From assembly GCA_025360865.1 (NCBI GenBank), contig JANYBG010000167.1:1-64000 (forward strand): a stretch of DNA of 64,000 nt, given 5' to 3'. Origin of the DNA: Pseudomonadota bacterium (lineage in GTDB: Bacteria > Pseudomonadota > Gammaproteobacteria > Steroidobacterales > Steroidobacteraceae). Shown here piece after piece: positions 47,949-56,759 of this stretch (position 1 is the stretch's first letter; each line of letters starts with the position of its first letter). The notes beneath the pieces are model-generated. The model was not told where the DNA came from. It was given only the letters and a program-made list of their open reading frames with translations, and ran no database searches. Both the position numbers and the translations under genes were made by a program.

Positions 47949-49100
47949 ATGTCCAAAAACGCCCATTCCGAGCCATTACCTCCCCTGGTCGTGACGAACG
48001 CCCTGATGTTCTCTATAACCATGGGCGTGGCCGTGATTCTTGTGCCGTGGTACGGACTTACGCACGGATTCACGACCGCCGACTGGATCGTGGCGCTGTG
48101 TTTCACGATGGCCAACGGTATCGGCATCACCGCGGGCTACCACCGCCTGTGGGCACACAAGACCTACGAGGCTCACTGGAGCGTGCGGCTGTTCCTGCTG
48201 GTCTTCGGCACCATGGCGCTGCAGAACAGCGCCCTCTTCTGGTGCAGCGGTCACCGCACCCACCACCTGAACGTGGATGACGAGGACAAGGACCCCTACT
48301 CAGCCCGCCGCGGCTTCTGGTTCTCCCACATCGGCTGGATGCTGCGCGAGTACCCGAGCGGCAAGCCCGACTTCAGCAATATCCCGGACCTCACGCGCGA
48401 TCCGATGCTGGCCTTCCAGCACCGCCACTACCTGCCGCTGCTGCTGCTCGCCAACTTCGGCCTGCCGCTGCTGGCGGGCCTGATATTCCACGACGTCCTG
48501 GGGATGCTGCTCCTGGCAGGCGTCGCCCGCCTGGTCTGGAGCCACCACGTCACCTTCTTCATCAACTCGCTCGCGCACATGTGGGGCACGCGGCCCTACA
48601 CCGAGGACAACTCGGCGCGCGACAACCCGGTCCTGGCGGTCCTCACCTATGGCGAGGGTTACCACAACTTCCACCACATCTTCGCGCACGACTACCGCAA
48701 CGGCGTTCACTGGTGGCAGTGGGACCCGACGAAGTGGTTCATCGGCGCGCTGTCCTTCGTCGGGCTCACGCGTCGCCTGAAGCGCACCCCGTCGTTCCAG
48801 ATCCAGCGGGCGCTGCTGGCCATGCAGTTCCGGCGCGCGCAGGACCGCCTGGCGTCCGCGCCCGCGATCGCCGCCTCGCGCCTCGAACCGCTGCGCGCTC
48901 GCCTCGCTCACGAATACGACAGCTTCCTAGCCGCTGTCGCCGACTGGGCGAAGGTCAAGGAGCAGTGGCTCGGGGACAAGAAGCGCGCGGTGCTCGAGCA
49001 GTGGGACCAGGTGGACCTGCAGAGCAAGCTGCGTGACATCGAGCGCGGGCTGCGCCTGCAGAGCCGCCGGCTGCGCGATCTCCACGCGCAGATCGCCTAG
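47949..49100 (+). CDS. Acyl-CoA/acyl-lipid delta-9 fatty acid desaturase
   Basis: A protein of 383 residues with about four membrane segments and three histidine boxes: HRLWAH, HRTHH and HNFHH, with a further conserved His-containing segment [13 protein letters not shown]. It introduces a double bond into saturated acyl chains with oxygen and an electron donor. The last 100 residues form a long, charged, probably helical tail not found in the shortest family members. The ATG at 47949 suits the family N-terminus; the ORF track starts 19 codons early. Confidence 0.93.
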   Translation: MSKNAHSEPLPPLVVTNALMFSITMGVAVILVPWYGLTHGFTTADWIVALCFTMANGIGITAGYHRLWAHKTYEAHWSVRLFLLVFGTMALQNSALFWCSGHRTHHLNVDDEDKDPYSARRGFWFSHIGWMLREYPSGKPDFSNIPDLTRDPMLAFQHRHYLPLLLLANFGLPLLAGLIFHDVLGMLLLAGVARLVWSHHVTFFINSLAHMWGTRPYTEDNSARDNPVLAVLTYGEGYHNFHHIFAHDYRNGVHWWQWDPTKWFIGALSFVGLTRRLKRTPSFQIQRALLAMQFRRAQDRLASAPAIAASRLEPLRARLAHEYDSFLAAVADWAKVKEQWLGDKKRAVLEQWDQVDLQSKLRDIERGLRLQSRRLRDLHAQIA

Positions 49101-49212
49101 CGATTCGCGTCGGGCGCGCCCGAGCGGCGCGCCGCCCCTGCTCTCGCCGGAGTTCCCGAGCGGCCGCCGCCGCCGCTGGCACCGCCTGTTTCCTTCGGGC
49201 ACCATGCGCGCC

Positions 49213-49935
49213 ATGGGTCGCATCTTCGAAGTCCGCAAGCACACGATGTTCGCGCGGTGGAACCGCATGGCGAAGCAGTTCGCGCGCATTTCCAAGGACC
49301 TCACGATGGCCGTGAAATCCGGCGGCGCGGACCCGGCCTCCAACCCGATGCTGCGCCGGACGATCCAGAACGCGAGCGCGGTCAACATGCCCAAGGACAA
49401 GGTGGACGCGGCCATCAAGCGCGCCGCCGGCCGCGATGCGGCCAACTACCACGAGGTGATCTACGAAGGCTACGCGCCCCACGGCGTGGCGTTGCTCGTG
49501 GAGACCGCCACCGACAACCCCACGCGCACGGTCGCGGGCGTGCGCAACATCCTCACCAAGGGCGGCGGGAACCTCGCCACCCACGGCAGCGTGAGCTTCC
49601 TGTTCCGCAAGATGGGCGTGTTCCGCCTGAATCTTGAGGGGCTCGACCAGGACGACCTCGAGCTGTTCCTCATGGATCACGGCCTCGACGAGATGGGCGA
49701 GAGCACCGGCGAGAAGGGTGAGCCGCAACTGGTCATCCGCGGCGCCTTCGCCGACTTCGGCCACCTGCAGGAAGCCCTCGAGAGCCGGGGCATCACACCC
49801 GTGTCCGCCGAGCACGAGTACATCTGCACGGTGCCGTCCGAGCTGCCCGAGACCCAGGCCACCGAGGTACTCACCGTGATTGACAAGCTCGAGCAGGACG
49901 ATGACGTGCAGAAGGTTTTCCACACCCTCGCCTGA
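49213..49935 (+). CDS. yebC: YebC/PmpR-family protein, divergent type
   Basis: A protein of 240 residues with the three-domain YebC fold. The body is typical ([45 protein letters not shown]). The N-terminus, [20 protein letters not shown], differs from the MAGHSKW start of normal proteobacterial YebC and resembles the form common in Bacteroidota. YebC proteins have been described both as transcription regulators and as translation factors that relieve stalling at proline runs. An ATG three codons upstream (49204) is also possible. The resemblance is from memory and unverified. Confidence 0.9.
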   Translation: MGRIFEVRKHTMFARWNRMAKQFARISKDLTMAVKSGGADPASNPMLRRTIQNASAVNMPKDKVDAAIKRAAGRDAANYHEVIYEGYAPHGVALLVETATDNPTRTVAGVRNILTKGGGNLATHGSVSFLFRKMGVFRLNLEGLDQDDLELFLMDHGLDEMGESTGEKGEPQLVIRGAFADFGHLQEALESRGITPVSAEHEYICTVPSELPETQATEVLTVIDKLEQDDDVQKVFHTLA

Positions 49936-49975
49936 GTCGCTGCACCGTGGCAGCCGACGCGCTATCCTTTGGCGC

Positions 49976-50470
49976 GTGGAAGAGTACCGCCTCGAACCCG
50001 CCCGGCCCGCGGATGCTCCCCGGCTGGCGGCCATGTCGCAGCAGTTCGTGGAGGCGGGACTCAAGCCGGCCTGGGGCGAGACGCGCATCGGCTGGCACAT
50101 GCGCGACGCGGACAGCGTCGTGCTGACCGCCCGGGGGATACGCGCCGTCGCCGGGTTCGCGATCATGCGCTACGCGGACGAGAGCGCCCACCTGAACCTG
50201 CTCGCCGTGGCGCCCGAGTATCGCCGCCAGGGAATCGCGCGTGCACTCATCAACTGGCTCGAGGGCACCGCTCTCACGGCGGGCGCCTTCGCGATCGGGC
50301 TGGAACTGCGCGCGGGCAACGCCGCGGCGCGGGCCTTCTACGCCTCACTGGGGTACCGCGAGTGCGGCGAGGTGCGCGGCTACTACCAGGGTGTGGAGAG
50401 CGCGATCCGGCTCACGCGCGACGTACGCGCGAGCCGCGAGACTCCGGGGACGCGCGAACCGTCCCCGTAG
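49976..50470 (+). CDS. GNAT-family N-acetyltransferase, RimI-like
   Basis: A protein of 164 residues with the acetyl-CoA motif VAPEYRRQGIARALINWLE and the C-terminal ARAFYASLGYRECGEVRGYY. The start is GTG, giving EEYRLEPARPADAPRLA, the usual first strand and helix. RimI acetylates ribosomal protein S18, but the gene context here (yebC, DUF3224) does not support a specific substrate. It converges with the DUF3224 gene with one base between the stops. Confidence 0.85.
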   Translation: MEEYRLEPARPADAPRLAAMSQQFVEAGLKPAWGETRIGWHMRDADSVVLTARGIRAVAGFAIMRYADESAHLNLLAVAPEYRRQGIARALINWLEGTALTAGAFAIGLELRAGNAAARAFYASLGYRECGEVRGYYQGVESAIRLTRDVRASRETPGTREPSP

Positions 50471-50471
50471 G

Positions 50472-50882
50472 TTACTTGCGGGCGTCGAGCTTGAACTCGA
50501 ACTCGTAGTTGTGCGCCCCGTCCGCGGCCACGGTGATGACCATCTTGCCGGTAAGGCCCACCAGTTCCCCCGTCGCCGAGTCCGGCACGACCGTGATCTT
50601 CGCGTCCGGCTCGCCCTTGTGCATCGTGGCGCTGTGCTGGAGCACGAAGCTGCCCTGCGCGCCCTTGAGTTTGCCGGTGACGCGCTCGAGCGCCACGTAG
50701 CCGGCCGAGCCCTTCACCTCGGTCTGCAGGGCCAGCATCTCGCCCTTGCTCGCTCCCTCGAGGTCGCCATGGAAGCGCTTGTCGATCGTCAGGCGGCTCA
50801 GGTTCGCCGCGCGCGCGATCTGCGTGTCGGGTTTCTGGGGCACGACCTTCACGTCGAATGATCCCGTGGCGCGCTGGTTCAT
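50472..50882 (-). CDS. DUF3224 family protein
   Basis: A protein of 136 residues. It has the lipocalin-like beta pattern of DUF3224: TGSFDVKVVPQ, LTIDKRFHGDLEGASKGEML, GYVALERVTGKLKGAQGSFVLQH and TGELVGLTGKM. Function is unknown, although such proteins are thought to bind small hydrophobic ligands. It lies 27 nt downstream of the deformylase gene and may be the last gene of the pqq transcript. Confidence 0.85.
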   Translation of the reverse strand: MNQRATGSFDVKVVPQKPDTQIARAANLSRLTIDKRFHGDLEGASKGEMLALQTEVKGSAGYVALERVTGKLKGAQGSFVLQHSATMHKGEPDAKITVVPDSATGELVGLTGKMVITVAADGAHNYEFEFKLDARK

Positions 50883-50909
50883 GCGTTCATTCTCCTTCGG
50901 CGGTGGGGC

Positions 50910-51440
50910 TCAGTCGGGCATCGGCGTCATCTGCGCGGCCAGGGCGTCCTCGAAACCGAAGTCGCGCAAGTCACGCACACGTTGTGGGAAGAGTACGCCA
51001 TCCAAGTGGTCGACCTCGTGCTGAACGACGCGTGCGTGGAAACCCTCGACCGTGCGATCGATGGGCGCGCCCCGCGCATCGCACCCCTGATAGCGCAGGC
51101 GCCGGAAGCGCGGCACCAGTCCACGCATTCCCGGGACCGACAGGCACCCCTCCCACCCCTGTTCCTGCTCGTCATCCAGCGGCCTCAGCAGCGGGTTGAC
51201 CAGCACGGTGTAGGGGACGGGGGCGATGTGCGGATAGCGCGGATTCTCCTTCAATTCGAAGATGACCACGCGCGCGCTGACCCCGATCTGGGGGGCCGCG
51301 ATGCCGGCGCCATGCAGGGCGCGCATCGTCTCGTCCATGTCCGCGATCAGCTCGGCGAGGCCGGCATCGAAGCGCAGCACCGGGGCTGCGACCTCGCGCA
51401 GCAGCGGCTCCCCCATCCTCAATATCCGGCGTACGGCCAT
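50910..51440 (-). CDS. def: Peptide deformylase
   Basis: A protein of 176 residues with the three active-site motifs of peptide deformylase: GIAAPQIG, EGCLSVPG (metal-ligand Cys) and QHEVDHLDG (two metal-ligand His and the catalytic Glu). It removes the formyl group from N-terminal fMet. In most bacteria def is with fmt. Here it starts 3 nt after the pqqE stop on the same strand, as if it were the sixth gene of the pqq operon. It may be a second deformylase; the rest of the genome would have to be checked for a def-fmt pair. Confidence 0.95.
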   Translation of the reverse strand: MAVRRILRMGEPLLREVAAPVLRFDAGLAELIADMDETMRALHGAGIAAPQIGVSARVVIFELKENPRYPHIAPVPYTVLVNPLLRPLDDEQEQGWEGCLSVPGMRGLVPRFRRLRYQGCDARGAPIDRTVEGFHARVVQHEVDHLDGVLFPQRVRDLRDFGFEDALAAQMTPMPD

Positions 51441-51443
51441 GGC

Positions 51444-52655
51444 CTAGGCGCCGGCGACCGGGTCGCCGGTCACGACGGGGATGGAGATGCGGTGGTCGCG
51501 GAACTTAAGCTTCTGAACCTGCCCCGCGCTGGCCGCGACCGCGCGTTCCGCGCGCGCCACCGCCTCGCTGACGAGGTGGTGGTGAGGTGAGAGGTCACAC
51601 ACCGGGTCGGCGTTGTCGGCGTCCCCGGTGAGAAGGTACGCCTGGCAGCGGCAGCCGCCGAAGTCCGTGTCGCGCTCCGGGCAGCTCGCGCAGGGTTCCT
51701 TCATCCAGCCCTGCCCGCGGAAGCGGTTGAAGGCGGTCGATTCGTACCAGATCTCACGCACCGGGGAGGTGCGCACGTTCGGCAGCGCAAGCCCGGGGAG
51801 CATGCGCGCGGCGTGGCATGGCATCGCCGTGCCGTCCGGGGCGACCGCCAGAAACACCGACCCGAGCCCGCTCATGCACGCCTTCGGGCGCACCTCGAAG
51901 TAGTCGGGCACCACGAAGTAGACCTGCATGCGGTTGCCGACGCGCGCGCGGAAGGCGCGCGTCACCTCTTCCGCCCGCTCCAGCTGCGCGCGGCTGGGCA
52001 GCAGCTGCTCACGGTTCAGCCACGCCCACCCGTAGTACTGGGTGTTGGCGAGTTCCACGTACTGCGCGCCCATGCGCTCGGCCATGGCGAGGATCTCCCC
52101 GACATGGTCGATGTTGTGCCGGTGCAGCACCACATTGAGGACCATCGGGTAGTCGTACTGGCGGATCAGGGCCGCGACCTGCGCCTTCAGTTCGAAGGTG
52201 CGGGTGCTCGAGAGGAAATCGTTCATCTCGCGCGAGCTGTCCTGGAAAGACAACTGAATGTGGTCCAGGCCGGCCCGCTTGAGCGCGCCGATGCGCGCCT
52301 CGCTGAGCCCGATGCCTGAGGTGATGAGGTTGATGTAGAACCCGAGCGCGCGCGCCTCGGCCACGATGCTCTCCAGATCATCGCGCGCCAGCGGCTCGCC
52401 GCCCGAGAGGCCCAGCTGCACCGCGCCGAGCGCGCGCGCCTCGCGCAGCACCCGCAGCCAGTCATCGGTGGAAAGCTCCGCACCCGTGTTGGCGAATTCG
52501 GTCGGGTTGTAGCAGAACACGCAGTGCAGGGGGCAGCGGTAAGTGAGCTCGAGCAGCAGCCATAGCGGCGGCCCAGGGGTGCGTCCCGGCGCCGCGGCCG
52601 CGAACGCCGCGCTGGGCGCGGCGAGGCCATGTCCCACCGGTGGCAAGTCACTCAC
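51444..52655 (-). CDS. pqqE: PqqE, radical SAM PqqA peptide cyclase
   Basis: A protein of 403 residues that forms the C-C bond between Glu and Tyr of PqqA, the first step in PQQ synthesis. The radical SAM motif is CPLHCVFC. The C-terminal SPASM region carries auxiliary cluster cysteines (CMSG, PCHAARM, CASCPERDTDFGGCRCQA). The GTG start at 52655 overlaps the pqqD stop by 4 nt. There is an N-terminal extension of about 25 mainly Ala/Pro residues. Confidence 0.96.
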   Translation of the reverse strand: MSDLPPVGHGLAAPSAAFAAAAPGRTPGPPLWLLLELTYRCPLHCVFCYNPTEFANTGAELSTDDWLRVLREARALGAVQLGLSGGEPLARDDLESIVAEARALGFYINLITSGIGLSEARIGALKRAGLDHIQLSFQDSSREMNDFLSSTRTFELKAQVAALIRQYDYPMVLNVVLHRHNIDHVGEILAMAERMGAQYVELANTQYYGWAWLNREQLLPSRAQLERAEEVTRAFRARVGNRMQVYFVVPDYFEVRPKACMSGLGSVFLAVAPDGTAMPCHAARMLPGLALPNVRTSPVREIWYESTAFNRFRGQGWMKEPCASCPERDTDFGGCRCQAYLLTGDADNADPVCDLSPHHHLVSEAVARAERAVAASAGQVQKLKFRDHRISIPVVTGDPVAGA

Positions 52656-52930
52656 GCGCGCAACTCCAGCCAGCGCTTCCCGATCGCCAGCGCCACGAAT
52701 GCCTCGACATCGGGCCCCAGGCCTGTGGCGCCATAGGCTAGCTCCAGATCCGCGACGATGTCGCCGAGGCTGCGCACGCCGTCGCAGCGGCTCATGATCG
52801 CCCCGGCGCTGCCGTTGAGCTTTACCATCCCTTCCGGGAACAGCAGTACGTGCGCATCCTGCGCCGGTTCCCACTGCAGGCGCAGCCCGTGCCCGAGCAC
52901 CGGCTTCGAGGCCGCCTCGATCGCGCTCAC
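52652..52930 (-). CDS. pqqD: PqqD, PqqA-binding chaperone
   Basis: A protein of 92 residues of the RiPP recognition element fold. PqqD binds PqqA and presents it to PqqE. Motifs: [23 protein letters not shown] and [10 protein letters not shown]. The GTG start at 52930 overlaps the pqqC stop (GTGA). The ORF track begins 15 codons early, inside pqqC. Confidence 0.95.
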   Translation of the reverse strand: MSAIEAASKPVLGHGLRLQWEPAQDAHVLLFPEGMVKLNGSAGAIMSRCDGVRSLGDIVADLELAYGATGLGPDVEAFVALAIGKRWLELRA

Positions 52931-53625
52931 GCGTTCACCCCATAGGCAAGCGCGAGGGCATCGTTCATCTGCCACAGGACGTCGAGCTTGAACTGCAGTA
53001 TCTCAAGGGCGCGTTCCTGCTCGGCGCGCGTGCGGAAACGCGCAAGCGTGGTGGCGAGCCCGAACTCCACGTCGCGCCGGGCAAGGCTCACGCGGCTCTG
53101 GAAGTACTTAAGGCCCGTGACATCGATCCACGGGTAGTGCTCCGGCCACGTGGCCAGGCGCTGCTTGTGGATCTCCGGGGCGAACAGCTCGGTGAGCGAG
53201 GCGCATACGCTCTCCGGCCAAGGCGCGCGCCGGGCGAAGTTGACGTAGGCGTCGACGGCGAAGCGCACGCCAGGGCGCACCTCAGTTAGGCTCTCCACCG
53301 CGGCGCGCGTCAGTCCGACCGCCTCGGCCAGGCGCAGCCACGAATCGATCCCGCCCGGATCATCCCCATGACCGTCGTGGTCCAGGATGCGCCGCACCCA
53401 GTCGCGGCGCACCGCGCGGTCATCGCAGTTGGCGAGGATCGCGGCATCCTTCACCGGGATGTTGATCTGGTAGTAGAAGCGATTCGCCACCCAGCCGCGG
53501 ATCTGCTCAGGGGTCGCCCTGCCGGTATTGAGCATCACGTTGAAGGGATGGTGGATGTGATAGGCGCGGCCGCGCTCGCGCAGCTTCGCCTCGAATTCGG
53601 CCGTGCTCCACGGGAGCGCGCTCAC
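52927..53625 (-). CDS. pqqC: PqqC, pyrroloquinoline-quinone synthase
   Basis: A protein of 232 residues of the haem-oxygenase-like fold. It carries out the last step, an eight-electron oxidation and ring closure to PQQ. Motifs: [37 protein letters not shown], and [20 protein letters not shown]. The GTG start overlaps the pqqB stop. Confidence 0.97.
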   Translation of the reverse strand: MSALPWSTAEFEAKLRERGRAYHIHHPFNVMLNTGRATPEQIRGWVANRFYYQINIPVKDAAILANCDDRAVRRDWVRRILDHDGHGDDPGGIDSWLRLAEAVGLTRAAVESLTEVRPGVRFAVDAYVNFARRAPWPESVCASLTELFAPEIHKQRLATWPEHYPWIDVTGLKYFQSRVSLARRDVEFGLATTLARFRTRAEQERALEILQFKLDVLWQMNDALALAYGVNA

Positions 53626-54542
53626 AGCTCGATCTCCAGCCCATCGTGCGCGACCTCGATGCCAAGGCGCGCGAGCGTGGCGCGCTCCGGAGAATCCTCA
53701 TCGAGGATCGGGTTGGTGTTGTTGATGTGGACGAGGATCTTGCGCACCCCCGCGGGCAGCCGCGCCAGCCACTCGAGCATGCCGCCCGGGCCGGACTGGG
53801 GCAGGTGGCCGATGTCGCGGGCGCGCTTGCGCGAAAGTCCCATGCCGATCATCTCCTCGTCACTCCAGAACGTGCCATCCACCATGACGCAGTCCGCGGA
53901 CCGCATCTCGCGCCACACCGCGTCCGCCATCGAGCCCAGGCCCGGCGCATAGACCACCGAGCGACCGCTGTCCTCATCGCGGATCACGAGCGCGACGTTG
54001 TCACCGGGCAGCGGGCGGTCGCGGTTGGGAGAGTATGGGGCGGGTTTGCTGGCCACCGCCACGCCGCGCCATTCGATCCCCAAGACTCCCTCCACCCTGA
54101 AGCCGCCACCATCCAGGCGCAGCTCGCGCCGGTGGATTCCACAGAAATGCGCGAGCACGCCGAAAATCGGGTTGCCGCGGGTGAGGTCAGCGTGCGCGTT
54201 GTCCGTGCACCAGACCGGCAGCGGCCGCGTCGACTCGCGCAGCATGAAGAGGCCTGTCGTGTGGTCAATTTGCGCGTCCACCAGCACGATGCCCGCGATC
54301 GCGGTGTCGCGCGGCGCGCGTCCCGGTTGCAGCACCGGGTTCGCCTTGAGTTGGGCGAGGATGTCGGGGGAGGCATTGACCAGCGCCCACGAGTTCGCGT
54401 CCGGGCCGCGGACGGCGATCGATGACTGGGTGCGGGGGAAGGCGCGCAGGGTCGCGTTGCGCAGACCCGAACAGTTACGGCAGTTGCAGTTCCACTGGGG
54501 AAATCCGCCGCCGGCCGCGGACCCAAGGACCCGTATTCTCAC
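53622..54542 (-). CDS. pqqB: PqqB, metallo-beta-lactamase-fold hydroxylase of PQQ synthesis
   Basis: A protein of 306 residues. It has the zinc-finger-like N-terminus ([14 protein letters not shown]), the [13 protein letters not shown] motif in place of the usual HxHxDH site, and [18 protein letters not shown] near the end. PqqB has been shown to act on the cross-linked Glu-Tyr dipeptide before PqqC. The GTG start lies 66 nt downstream of pqqA, with a strong hairpin in between. Confidence 0.96.
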   Translation of the reverse strand: MRIRVLGSAAGGGFPQWNCNCRNCSGLRNATLRAFPRTQSSIAVRGPDANSWALVNASPDILAQLKANPVLQPGRAPRDTAIAGIVLVDAQIDHTTGLFMLRESTRPLPVWCTDNAHADLTRGNPIFGVLAHFCGIHRRELRLDGGGFRVEGVLGIEWRGVAVASKPAPYSPNRDRPLPGDNVALVIRDEDSGRSVVYAPGLGSMADAVWREMRSADCVMVDGTFWSDEEMIGMGLSRKRARDIGHLPQSGPGGMLEWLARLPAGVRKILVHINNTNPILDEDSPERATLARLGIEVAHDGLEIEL

Positions 54543-54564
54543 AAGACATCAGGGCTGGAGCCCA

Positions 54565-54597
54565 GGTGGCGCCCGGGCCAGAAAGGCCCGGGCCACC
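54565..54597 (-). terminator. GC-rich hairpin between pqqA and pqqB (attenuator-like)
   Basis: GCCCGGGCC (54571-54579) pairs perfectly with GGCCCGGGC (54585-54593) around the loop AGAAA; GGTG/CACC pairs extend it with a two-base bulge. No T-tract follows on the minus strand, so it is more likely a pause, partial terminator or RNA-stabilising element than a full stop. Such a structure would keep pqqA mRNA in excess over pqqBCDE, as reported in other PQQ producers. Confidence 0.65.
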
Positions 54598-54608
54598 GGG
54601 AATAGGTG

Positions 54609-54683
54609 TCAGCGGCGGGCAATGTACATCGTGATTTCCATGCCGAAACGCATCTCGATCGCAGTCGGAACTTCCCAGCGCAT
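54609..54683 (-). CDS. pqqA: PqqA, precursor peptide of PQQ
   Basis: A 24-residue ORF too short for the supplied track: MRWEVPTAIEMRFGMEI then TMYIARR. It ends with the conserved ExxxY pair (Glu16, Tyr20) that PqqE cross-links and that becomes the PQQ skeleton. The Trp3 and the FGMEITMYIA stretch are typical of PqqA. A strong ribosome binding site AAGGAG lies 6 nt before the ATG. It is the first gene of pqqABCDE on the minus strand. No pqqF or pqqG protease gene is in the window. Confidence 0.97.
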   Translation of the reverse strand: MRWEVPTAIEMRFGMEITMYIARR

Positions 54684-54689
54684 GTCGAT

Positions 54690-54695
54690 CTCCTT
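54690..54695 (-). promoter_or_regulatory. Consensus ribosome binding site of pqqA
   Basis: AAGGAG on the minus strand with a spacing of 6 nt to the ATG. It is one of the best Shine-Dalgarno matches in the window, consistent with high output of the precursor peptide. Confidence 0.85.
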
Positions 54696-54709
54696 GAGTA
54701 GTGAGTGGA

Positions 54710-54738
54710 ACGATACCGGATCCCCCGCGGTGCCGCAA
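54710..54738 (-). promoter_or_regulatory. Candidate pqqA promoter
   Basis: Minus strand: TTGCGG (54738-54733), a 17-nt spacer and TATCGT (54715-54710), with predicted start near 54703, a leader of about 20 nt before the ATG. Match is moderate (3/6 and 4/6). Farther upstream is an AT-rich patch (about 54790-54820) that could hold activator sites. Confidence 0.4.
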
Positions 54739-54927
54739 AGTCCCTAATCGGCGGCCTCTGGCAGCTAATCGCAGGGCGCTCCGCGAGGGGAATAAATAAT
54801 TTCTAATTCAATGGCTTAGGAGCTTCCCCGCGCTCAATTCGCGCGGCAGCCTCTCCTCAGCGTTCAGGGCCTCCGGCGAGGAATCCTGCGGATGCCGGTT
54901 TCGGGCCACGGGCGGCGCGGTGCGCCC

Positions 54928-55185
54928 CTAACGCTCCGGATCGCGGGTGACCGCCACACGGCGCGTCAGCCGCTCCAGCGAGCGCCGCGCCGCCGCCTTG
55001 GCGATGTGCTTGCACCACAGCGGTTCGCGCTGATCGGACTGGCGGCGGAACTTCTCGCAATCGCACGTCCAAAGGATGTGGCCATCCGCGGTGCTCAGCA
55101 CACGAACGGTCCGGTTCGTGAAGCTGTAGGTTCCCAGCACCTCGTTTTCGGGGGCCTCACGGCGACGGAAGCGGATGGCGACCAT
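54928..55185 (-). CDS. Small SWIM-type zinc-finger protein
   Basis: A protein of 85 residues. It has a CxC...CxH arrangement, TCDCEKF and then WCKHIAKA 13 residues later, matching the SWIM zinc-finger pattern. The flanks are very basic (FRRREAP; ARRSLERLTRRVAVTRDPER), suggesting nucleic-acid binding. SWIM domains usually sit in larger helicases or transposase-like proteins; a free-standing one of this size is uncommon. The ATG at 55185 starts in a plausible position. It lies 101 nt downstream of the PH/SHOCT gene on the same strand. Confidence 0.7.
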   Translation of the reverse strand: MVAIRFRRREAPENEVLGTYSFTNRTVRVLSTADGHILWTCDCEKFRRQSDQREPLWCKHIAKAAARRSLERLTRRVAVTRDPER

Positions 55186-55286
55186 GGGGCAAATCCTAGC
55201 GCACCTTCAGCTGGGGATGGTCTTTGAATTAACGGTGCGGGGTTTGGGGATTAGCCGCGGATCACGCACCCGCGGCAGCAAGGCAC

Positions 55287-55889
55287 TCAGGAGACGATCT
55301 TCGCCTTGATCGCCTCGTACTCCGAATCGGTGATCAGCTTGGCCTCCAGCAGCTGCCGGGCTTCCTGCAGCCGGCGCACGGCATCGACACCGGTCGCCGA
55401 CGGGGCCATCGGCGCCGAGGTGACCTGAATGCCCCCCGAGCGGGCCCGCAGTTCCTCGAGCTCGCGCACGCGGCGCTTCTCGCGCCACGCCTGGTCCTGA
55501 CCCTGGCAGATCCGGTAGACCCCCTGCGCCTGATCCTTGCGCAGTCCCGGGAACTGGACCTGGGCGGTTCCCGCGGTCGCAAGCGACGCGAGGTCAGTCG
55601 CCTTGCCGACGCGCACGGCCAGATCCGCGCTGAACGTGCCGACGCGCAGCGTGACCTCCTCGAGGTCCTGCCAGCGGATGGTCGAGACATCGAAGCCGCC
55701 GAGCAGCCGGCGCGCGAGCACCACCAGGCGCCCGCTGGTGGCGGCGACGAGCAGTCGACGGTGGCCCAGCGCGAATATGCGGCGCTGGATCGCGAAGGCC
55801 TCGAGGGTCTCGCCGTCTATCAGCACGGTGCGCAGCTGCGCGAGCGGGCCGCGCAGTTCAACCTCATCGAGGCTCGGCACATCAGTCAT
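55287..55889 (-). CDS. PH-like and SHOCT domain protein
   Basis: A protein of 200 residues. The first 110 residues look like a bacterial PH domain (LIDGETLEAFAIQRRIFALGHRRLLVAATSGRLVVL). A charged linker (about 125-145) follows. The last 35 residues, LQEARQLLEAKLITDSEYEAIKAKIVS, are a SHOCT domain, a short module often found at protein ends and thought to mediate oligomerisation. No enzyme activity is expected. It is 21 nt after the DUF3014 gene. Confidence 0.75.
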   Translation of the reverse strand: MTDVPSLDEVELRGPLAQLRTVLIDGETLEAFAIQRRIFALGHRRLLVAATSGRLVVLARRLLGGFDVSTIRWQDLEEVTLRVGTFSADLAVRVGKATDLASLATAGTAQVQFPGLRKDQAQGVYRICQGQDQAWREKRRVRELEELRARSGGIQVTSAPMAPSATGVDAVRRLQEARQLLEAKLITDSEYEAIKAKIVS

Positions 55890-55910
55890 TCGCGCAAGCT
55901 CCCCGTGGAC

Positions 55911-56717
55911 TCATTTCTGCTTGACGATCTCGGCGCGAAACTCGCGCAGCTTCGTCTTGATCGCGCGCTCGTTGGCCGTCCCCATGCGGATGAGCAGCTT
56001 TTGGCCGGCGGGGCGGGCCTCGAGGTCCGCGTCCGCGTATTCGTAGAAGACCTTGGGCTGCGCGAGCGGGACAGGACTGGCGATCTCCGGAGCCTGCAGC
56101 AGGTTGTCGATCACCTCGACCAGGCGGTCGTTGAAGTACTTCCCCGGATAACCCAGGTCCTCGTAGGACTGCTGGAACAGCGGGTACAGGCGTTCGTAAA
56201 CCACCGCGAGGGCCTTCGGATCCGCGCCCGCCACCACCCGCATGAAAGGGGCGTAGCGCTGGTAGTTCTCGGGGCTTAGGGTGGTGAGCTCGCCCTGCGC
56301 CGCGATCGCGGTCTGGCCCGGCGTGGGTTTCACGGGGCGCAGGTCCACCGCCACCTTCCTGCGCGAGAGGTTATCGACCGTCACGACCACGTGGCGGATG
56401 ATGTTCTGCGGGGTTAGGAACTGCTCGACCGGATCGCGGCCCAGCACGCCAGCGAGTGAGTCGCGCGCGAGCTGGTCACTGTCGGTCAGCGCCGGCAGCG
56501 CGCTGGTATCAGCGCTCTCGGCCGGTATCGGGTGCGAGATGCGCGGCTCGTCATCGGCCGCGGGAACCGTGGCGACCGCAGGCGTGGCCTCGGCCGCAGG
56601 CGCCCCGCGATGCGAGTTCCAGTACCACCCGGCAAGGATGGCCACGGCCACGGCCACCGCGCCCGCGAGCCAGGCGAACCTGCGCCGTGAGGAGGCCTCG
56701 ACTTCTTCTTCCCACAT
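55911..56717 (-). CDS. DUF3014 family membrane-anchored protein
   Basis: A protein of 268 residues from the ATG at 56717. One N-terminal membrane segment (about 17-36), an Ala/Pro-rich periplasmic linker (about 40-75), then a conserved domain with FLTPQNIIRHVVVTVDNLSRRKVAVDLRPVKP and YQRYAPFMRVV. This matches DUF3014, of unknown function. It lies 42 nt downstream of the molybdopterin oxidoreductase. Confidence 0.85.
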   Translation of the reverse strand: MWEEEVEASSRRRFAWLAGAVAVAVAILAGWYWNSHRGAPAAEATPAVATVPAADDEPRISHPIPAESADTSALPALTDSDQLARDSLAGVLGRDPVEQFLTPQNIIRHVVVTVDNLSRRKVAVDLRPVKPTPGQTAIAAQGELTTLSPENYQRYAPFMRVVAGADPKALAVVYERLYPLFQQSYEDLGYPGKYFNDRLVEVIDNLLQAPEIASPVPLAQPKVFYEYADADLEARPAGQKLLIRMGTANERAIKTKLREFRAEIVKQK

Positions 56718-56759
56718 CCTGCGACACCTTAGAGACAACACCCCGCGGGAGGGGTGACT

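Noticed and set aside
50910-54683. Possible riboswitch before pqqA
   Set aside because: The leader is only about 20 nt if the proposed promoter is right, and no conserved aptamer was recognised.
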